From Nocardioides mangrovi (GTDB lineage: Bacteria; Actinomycetota; Actinomycetes; Propionibacteriales; Nocardioidaceae), in NCBI RefSeq assembly GCF_020073815.1, contig NZ_JAIQZJ010000007.1, forward strand, positions 124,001 to 188,000: 64,000 nt of DNA, written 5' to 3'. Within the stretch, counting starts at the first letter, position 1. Each line of letters opens with the position of its first letter. Both the position numbers and the translations under genes were made by a program. Below are positions 59,309-64,000 of this stretch, one piece after another. The notes beneath the pieces were generated by a model. The model ran no database searches, was not told where the DNA came from, and was given only the letters and a program-made list of their open reading frames with translations.

Positions 59309-60411
59309 AGCTGACCGGGGTCGAGCTCCGCCGGGTGACCATGCCGTTGGTCGCGCCGTTCCGTACGTCGTTCGGGACCCAGACCGCCCGCGAGCTGATG
59401 CTGCTGCGCGTCGTCACCGACGAGGCCGAGGGCTGGGGGGAGTGCGTCGCGATGCCGGACCCGCTCTACTCCTCGGAGTACAACGAGGCGGCCGCCGACG
59501 CGCTGCGCCGCTTCCTGGTGCCGGCGCTCGCCGCGGCCGGACCGGTCGACGCGGCCGCGGTGGCGCACGTCCTCGAGCCGTTCAAGGGCCACCGGATGGC
59601 CAAGGCCGCCCTGGAGATGGGGATCCTGGACGCCGAGCTGCGCAGCGAGGGCCGCTCCTTCGCGCGCGAGCTGGGTGCCGTGCACGACCGGGTGCCGTGC
59701 GGGGTCTCGGTCGGGATCATGGACAGCATCCCGGCGCTGCTCGACGCCGTCGGCGGCTACCTCGACGAGGGCTACGTCCGGATCAAGCTGAAGATCGAGC
59801 CCGGCTGGGACGTCGAGCCGGTGCGCGCCGTGCGGGAGACGTACGGCGACGACGTGCTGCTGCAGGTCGACGCCAACACGGCGTACACGCTCGCCGACGC
59901 CCGGCACCTCGCGAAGCTCGACCCCTTCGACCTGCTGCTGATCGAGCAGCCGCTGGAGGAGGAGGACGTGCTCGGCCACGCCGACCTGGCGAAGGTGATC
60001 CGCACGCCGGTCTGCCTCGACGAGTCGATCGTCTCGGCCCAGACCGCGTCCGCGGCGATCCGGCTGGGCGCCTGCGCGATCGTCAACATCAAGCCCGGAC
60101 GGGTCGGCGGCTACCTCGAGGCCCGGCGCATCCACGACGTCTGCGTCGCCGCCGGCGTGCCCGTCTGGTGCGGCGGGATGCTGGAGACCGGTCTCGGCCG
60201 GGCCGCCAACGTCGCGCTCGCCGCGCTGCCGGGCTTCACGCTGCCCGGCGACACCAGCGGGTCCGGCCGCTACTACCGGACCGACATCACCGAGCCGTTC
60301 GTGCTCGAGGACGGCCACCTGCGCGTCCCGACCGGACCGGGCCTCGGCGTCGTACCGCTGGAGGACGAGCTGGCCGCGGTGACGACCTCGAGCGAGTGGC
60401 TGCCGGTCTGA
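59305..60411 (+). CDS. N-acylamino acid racemase / o-succinylbenzoate synthase family (enolase superfamily)
   Basis: 368 residues from GTG 59305 (overlaps the GNAT stop). All catalytic positions of the family are present with the same numbering as the Amycolatopsis enzyme: K161-x-K163 (RIKLKIEPG), metal ligands D189 (VDANTAY), E214 (IEQPL) and D239 (LDES), and K263 (NIKPGRVGG). Family members catalyse N-succinylamino acid racemisation and/or menaquinone OSB synthesis. No men genes are nearby, and the GNAT and M20 neighbours point to the racemase role. Confidence 0.93.
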   Translation: MKLTGVELRRVTMPLVAPFRTSFGTQTARELMLLRVVTDEAEGWGECVAMPDPLYSSEYNEAAADALRRFLVPALAAAGPVDAAAVAHVLEPFKGHRMAKAALEMGILDAELRSEGRSFARELGAVHDRVPCGVSVGIMDSIPALLDAVGGYLDEGYVRIKLKIEPGWDVEPVRAVRETYGDDVLLQVDANTAYTLADARHLAKLDPFDLLLIEQPLEEEDVLGHADLAKVIRTPVCLDESIVSAQTASAAIRLGACAIVNIKPGRVGGYLEARRIHDVCVAAGVPVWCGGMLETGLGRAANVALAALPGFTLPGDTSGSGRYYRTDITEPFVLEDGHLRVPTGPGLGVVPLEDELAAVTTSSEWLPV

Positions 60412-60446
60412 GCACGACCACGACCGCCCGTAGGCTGGCCACCGCC

Positions 60447-62096
60447 ATGACCACGGTGCCCAACCCCCGCCCGCGCGCCAGTCTCGGCCGGGTCCTCGAC
60501 GACCTGGGCGCGACGCTGCTGGACCTCGTCCACGGCGACGCCGAGAGTGCGGACGAGATCGGCGGCGTGGTCATCCACGACCCGGTCGACGCGCCGGTGC
60601 TGCCGGCGCACGCGCTGGTGCTCGGCGTCGGGGTCGAGGACCCCGACCGGGTGGTCGCCCTGCTCGGCGAGCTCGGGCGTGCCGGAGCCGCGGGCCTGGT
60701 GGTCCGCGCACCGGTGCCCGCCACGCCCCAGGTCCGGGCCGCCGTCGACGCCTCCGGCGTCGCGCTGCTCGGGCTCAGCCGGGGGGCTCCCTGGGCCCAC
60801 CTGGCCGCGATGCTCCGCTCGCTCCTGGCCGAGGGCGACGTCGGCACCGACGGCCAGGAGTCGCTGGGCGGGCTGCCCTCCGGTGACCTCTTCGCGGTCG
60901 CCAACGCCATCGCGTCCCTGCTCGACGCCCCGATCACGATCGAGGACCGCAGCTCGAGGGTCCTCGCCTTCTCGGGCCGCCAGGACGAGGCCGACCCGTC
61001 GCGGGTCGAGACGATCCTCGGCCGGCAGGTGCCCGAGCGCTACTCGCGCTACCTCAACGAGCGCGGGGTCTTCCGCGAGCTGCACCGCAGCGACGAGCCG
61101 GTGTTCATCAGCCCGGTCCCCGACGGCGGCGACGCCTTCTCGATGCCGCGCGTCGCGATCGCGGTGCGTGCCGGCGACGAGGTGCTCGGGTCGATCTGGG
61201 CGGCGGTGTCGGGGCCGCTGAGCGAGGAGCGGACCCAGGCGCTCGAGGACGCCGCCAAGCTCGTCGCGCTGCACATGCTGCGGGTCCGTGCCGGCGCCGA
61301 CGTCCAGCGTCGGGTCCGTGCGGACCTGGTCGCCTCGGTCCTCGAGGGCGGGTCGGGCGCCCGCGAGGCGCTGGAGCGGCTCGGCCTGCTCGGCACCCCG
61401 CTGATCGTGCTGGGGCTGACCCTCGCCGTACGCGACCCGGCCGACGACCACGCGGCGGACGCCGCAGTGACCCAGGAGCTCCAGCGGCTCGGCGACGCCT
61501 TCGCGATGCACCTCAACGCCGTCAGCACGCGCTCCGCGGCCGCCGTCCTCGGCGGGGTCGTCTACGCGCTCGCGGCGGTGAGCGGTACGCCGGCCGACGC
61601 CGAGCAGCGGGCCGTCCAGCTCGGCACGGACTTCCTCGACCGGATCGGCGACCGGTCCCGCGCCGTGGTGGCCGTCGGCGGCCTGGCCACCGTGGTGCCG
61701 GAGATCGTGCGGGCCCGGGCCACCGCCGACCGGATCCTGCGGGTGATGCGCGAGCGCGCCGTCGAGCAGCCGGTCGCCCGGCTCTCCGACGTCCAGACCG
61801 ACGCGCTGCTGCTGGAGCTGCGCGACCTCGCGGTCGCGCGCGGTGAGGAGCCCGAGGGCGCGCTGGCCCGGCTGATGGCCTACGACCGCGAGCACGGCGC
61901 CCACCTCGTCGACACCGTCGGCGCCTGGCTCGACGCCTTCGGCGACGTCGCCCGGGCGTCGACCGCCCTCTACGTGCACCAGAACACCTTCCGCTACCGG
62001 CTCCGGCGCGCGACGGAGGTCGGGGGGCTCGACCTGGGCGACCCCCGGCAGCGGTTCGCGCTGATGCTGCAGCTCGCGATCCTCGACGAGCGGTGA
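60447..62096 (+). CDS. PucR-family transcriptional regulator
   Basis: 549 residues from ATG 60447. It has an N-terminal PucR-like sensory region, a central GAF-like segment (FAVANAIASLLDAPITIEDRSSRVLAFSG) and a C-terminal PucR helix-turn-helix (ASTALYVHQNTFRYRLRRATEV). TAGGCT lies 10 nt upstream of the ATG, so it may have its own promoter. PucR regulators usually activate nitrogen or amino-compound catabolism, consistent with control of the preceding peptide/D-amino acid operon. Confidence 0.9.
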   Translation: MTTVPNPRPRASLGRVLDDLGATLLDLVHGDAESADEIGGVVIHDPVDAPVLPAHALVLGVGVEDPDRVVALLGELGRAGAAGLVVRAPVPATPQVRAAVDASGVALLGLSRGAPWAHLAAMLRSLLAEGDVGTDGQESLGGLPSGDLFAVANAIASLLDAPITIEDRSSRVLAFSGRQDEADPSRVETILGRQVPERYSRYLNERGVFRELHRSDEPVFISPVPDGGDAFSMPRVAIAVRAGDEVLGSIWAAVSGPLSEERTQALEDAAKLVALHMLRVRAGADVQRRVRADLVASVLEGGSGAREALERLGLLGTPLIVLGLTLAVRDPADDHAADAAVTQELQRLGDAFAMHLNAVSTRSAAAVLGGVVYALAAVSGTPADAEQRAVQLGTDFLDRIGDRSRAVVAVGGLATVVPEIVRARATADRILRVMRERAVEQPVARLSDVQTDALLLELRDLAVARGEEPEGALARLMAYDREHGAHLVDTVGAWLDAFGDVARASTALYVHQNTFRYRLRRATEVGGLDLGDPRQRFALMLQLAILDER

Positions 62097-62175
62097 CTCA
62101 CCTATCCGGGTGAAGTCGGTCGGCAGCTGGGGGATACCGCCACGGCGGCCGGGCCGTTGTGCCACGATTTGCCCC

Positions 62176-64000
62176 GTGGCGGAGTCGCGCGCGGCCGTCG
62201 GCCCGGACCTGTCCCGGGTGTGCCTCGCGGCGATCCGGGCGCTCGACGCGCCCGCCGCCACGCTCTCGCTGGTCGCCGACGGCGGCTGGACCTGGGCGGT
62301 CGGCGACGCGACCGCGACCGGTGACAGCCTCGAGGTGTCGCTGACCTCCGTCGACGAGCAGGTGCTCGGCACGCTGACGGTCACCGCGATCGGTGCCCGC
62401 CTCTGGACCGACCGCGACCGCGAGCAGCTCGAGGACCTCGCGCACTGGGCCGTCACCGAGCTCGCGCTCGACCGGGCGCTCACGACCGCCGAGGCCGACC
62501 GGCTGGCGTGGCGGCTCGCCGTGGACGCGGCCGGGGTCGGTGCCTTCGAGTGGGACCTCGTCACCGGTGACCTGCGCTGGGACGCCCGGCTGCTCGAGCT
62601 CTTCGGGCTCGACGAGCGCTCCTTCGGCGGCACCATCGAGGCCTTCAACGAGCGGCTCCACCCCGAGGACCTGCCGCGCGTCACCCACGCGCTCGAGCAC
62701 GCCATCGAGACCTGCGGGGAGTACGTCGCGGAGTACCGCATCCTGATGCCGGGCGGTGGGGTGCGCTGGATCGCCGCCCGCGGGCGCGCGCTCGCGTCCC
62801 GGCCCGGTGGCGAGGCGGTCCAGCTGCTCGGCGCGGCGTACGACACGACCGCGGTGCAGGAGGGCGAGGCCCGGGTCGCGCGGGTGCTCGAGTCGATGCC
62901 GACGGCGTTCTTCCAGCTGGATCCGGTCACCTGGCGCTTCACCTACGTCAACTCCCAGGCCGAGCGGCTGCTCGGCATGACCCGGGCGGAGATGGTCGGC
63001 GGAGTGATCTGGGACCTCTTCCCGGGGGCGGTCGACAGCGACTTCGAGGACCGCTACCGCTATGCCGCGGAGACCGGCGAGCCGGTGTCGTTCGACGCCT
63101 ACTACCCGCCGCCGCTCGACGCCTGGTACGAGGTGCGGGTGTGGCCGGCGCCCGACGGGCTGGCGGTCTACTTCCTCGACGTCACCGCCCGCCACGTCGC
63201 GCAGGAGGAGCTGGACCGTGCGGCCCGGCGGGGCCACCTGCTCTCCTCGGTCACCGATGCGCTGGCCGGCACGCTCGACGCCACCGAGGGCGTGAGCCGG
63301 CTCGCGGACCTGCTCGTGCCGCTGCTCGCCGACTGGTGCCTGGTGACCCTGGTCGACGACCCCAGCCGGAGCGACTGGCGCCGTGGCCTGCGCGACCTCG
63401 GCTGGGCGCACGCCGACCCGATCCACCGCGACACCCTCAGCCGCTACGCCGACCTGCGCCTGGACGCCATGACCGACGCGTCCTACCTCGTCCGGGCGCT
63501 GCACAGCACCACGCCGATCGTGATGGCACAGGACGCGGCCGGGGAGATCGCGGACGTGCTCGTCCCCGGTGAGGCGCGCGACCTGGTCCGCGAGCTCGAC
63601 CCGAGCGCGGCGTTCATCGTCCCGCTGCCCGGACGCGACCGCACCGTCGGCGTGCTCAGCGCCTTCCGCGGCCGGCATCGCGCCGAGTTCTCCGCCGCGG
63701 AGCAGGCGCTGCTCGTCGACATCGGCGCCCGCGCCGGGCTCGCGCTCGACAACGCCCGCCTCTACGCCGAGCAGCGCGACGTCTCCGAGGCCCTGCAGCG
63801 CAGCCTGCTCACCGAGCCGCCGCAGCCGGCCGGCCTCCGGATCGCGGTGCGCTACCAGCCCGCCGCGGAGGCCGCGCAGGTCGGCGGCGACTGGTACGAC
63901 GCGTTCGTGCAGTCCTCGACGGCGACGGTGGTCGTGGTCGGCGACGTGATCGGCCACGACGTCGCCGCCGCGGCCGCGATGGGCCAGGTGCGCGGGCTGC
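62176..64000 (+). CDS. PAS/GAF sensor with PP2C-type (SpoIIE-like) phosphatase, 3'-truncated by the window
   Basis: Open from GTG 62176 to the window end, 608 codons so far. Domains in order: a short GAF-like N-terminal region (~1-115), a PAS domain with PAC (~125-235: AVDAAGVGAFEWDLVTGDLRWDARLLELFGL), a second PAS (~240-350: VLESMPTAFFQLDPVTWRFTYVNSQAERLLG), a GAF domain (~370-530), then the start of a PP2C/SpoIIE phosphatase (EALQRSLLTEPPQPAGLRIAVRYQPAAEAAQVGGDWYDAF...VVVVGDVIGHDVAAAAAMGQVRG). Such proteins dephosphorylate anti-sigma antagonists in the general stress cascade. The C-terminus is not visible. Confidence 0.9.
   Translation, partial: MAESRAAVGPDLSRVCLAAIRALDAPAATLSLVADGGWTWAVGDATATGDSLEVSLTSVDEQVLGTLTVTAIGARLWTDRDREQLEDLAHWAVTELALDRALTTAEADRLAWRLAVDAAGVGAFEWDLVTGDLRWDARLLELFGLDERSFGGTIEAFNERLHPEDLPRVTHALEHAIETCGEYVAEYRILMPGGGVRWIAARGRALASRPGGEAVQLLGAAYDTTAVQEGEARVARVLESMPTAFFQLDPVTWRFTYVNSQAERLLGMTRAEMVGGVIWDLFPGAVDSDFEDRYRYAAETGEPVSFDAYYPPPLDAWYEVRVWPAPDGLAVYFLDVTARHVAQEELDRAARRGHLLSSVTDALAGTLDATEGVSRLADLLVPLLADWCLVTLVDDPSRSDWRRGLRDLGWAHADPIHRDTLSRYADLRLDAMTDASYLVRALHSTTPIVMAQDAAGEIADVLVPGEARDLVRELDPSAAFIVPLPGRDRTVGVLSAFRGRHRAEFSAAEQALLVDIGARAGLALDNARLYAEQRDVSEALQRSLLTEPPQPAGLRIAVRYQPAAEAAQVGGDWYDAFVQSSTATVVVVGDVIGHDVAAAAAMGQVRGL

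Noticed and set aside
59305..60411. Menaquinone o-succinylbenzoate synthase (menC)
   Set aside because: The family covers both activities, but no men genes are adjacent and the GNAT and M20 neighbours fit the N-succinylamino acid racemase pathway.
62098..63957. A 619-codon minus-strand open frame
   Set aside because: The plus-strand reading from GTG 62176 gives ordered PAS, GAF and PP2C domains. The minus frame is compositional only.
1..64000. CRISPR arrays, rRNA genes or intact prophage
   Set aside because: No regularly spaced repeats, rRNA signature or phage structural genes were seen. The only mobile traces are the tRNA-Thr element and the 169-bp inverted-repeat element.

Overview
The window is chromosomal DNA of a high-GC Gram-positive actinobacterium. 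GC content is very high, GTG starts are frequent, ATGA/GTGA gene overlaps are common, TopA carries a lysine-rich tail, and SigE-family ECF sigma factors, a DUF3068 protein and an Rv3406-like dioxygenase are present. The style fits Nocardioidaceae (Nocardioides-like). This is an inference from gene content, not a database result.

Layout. 1-9.2 kb: the 3' part of a proton-pumping pyrophosphatase (hppA), a secreted Ig-repeat protein, a methyltransferase, a two-component system facing a small exported repeat protein, and a SigE-family sigma factor with its membrane partner. 9.4-16.7 kb: topA, a second sigma/membrane-partner pair, then tmk-holB-exported serine peptidase in one overlapping operon. 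16.8-26.6 kb: a sulfate-ester scavenging block. It has an Rv3406/AtsK-like dioxygenase divergent from a ROK regulator, an Opp/Dpp-type ABC importer (binding protein, two permeases, fused double ATPase) and a formylglycine-type sulfatase. 26.7-32.3 kb: a secernin-like C69 hydrolase, a 169-bp MITE-like inverted-repeat element, an SnoaL/LEH-like protein, a large secreted metalloprotease and a LysR regulator. 32.4-35.3 kb: a small Cys-rich protein and tRNA-Thr(CGU). The tRNA is followed by a decayed 2.4-kb integrated element, bounded on the right by a second copy of the tRNA 3' end and holding an integrase fragment fused to a sigma-factor fragment, a lipoprotein and a Cys4 protein.

35.3-47.2 kb: a deaminase and two operons that appear to be controlled by one TetR protein. 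The first encodes a membrane protein, an alkylsulfatase-like metallo-beta-lactamase (MBL) protein and an amidohydrolase. The second is an aromatic meta-cleavage operon: extradiol VOC dioxygenase, FAH-family hydrolase, acyl-CoA ligase, FAD ring hydroxylase, Tat-exported MBL protein and DUF3068 protein. Both promoters carry two copies of a TGACGAWTHCRTCA-like box in the same arrangement.

47.3-62.1 kb is the most interesting region. It is a co-directional run encoding a beta-lactamase-fold serine hydrolase, an oligopeptide ABC importer with a permease-ATPase fusion, and a 1096-residue protein that joins an S9 peptidase to a second beta-lactamase-fold hydrolase. It continues with an M20 amidohydrolase, a GNAT acyltransferase, an N-acylamino acid racemase with the full catalytic set, and a PucR regulator. 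The last three enzymes match the known irreversible D-to-L amino acid route (N-succinylation, racemisation, desuccinylation). The operon therefore looks like a complete system for importing D-residue-containing peptides, cleaving them and inverting the D-amino acids. The window ends inside a PAS/GAF/PP2C-type phosphatase gene.

Several genes have a TANNNT -10 element exactly 6 nt before the start codon, which predicts leaderless transcripts.
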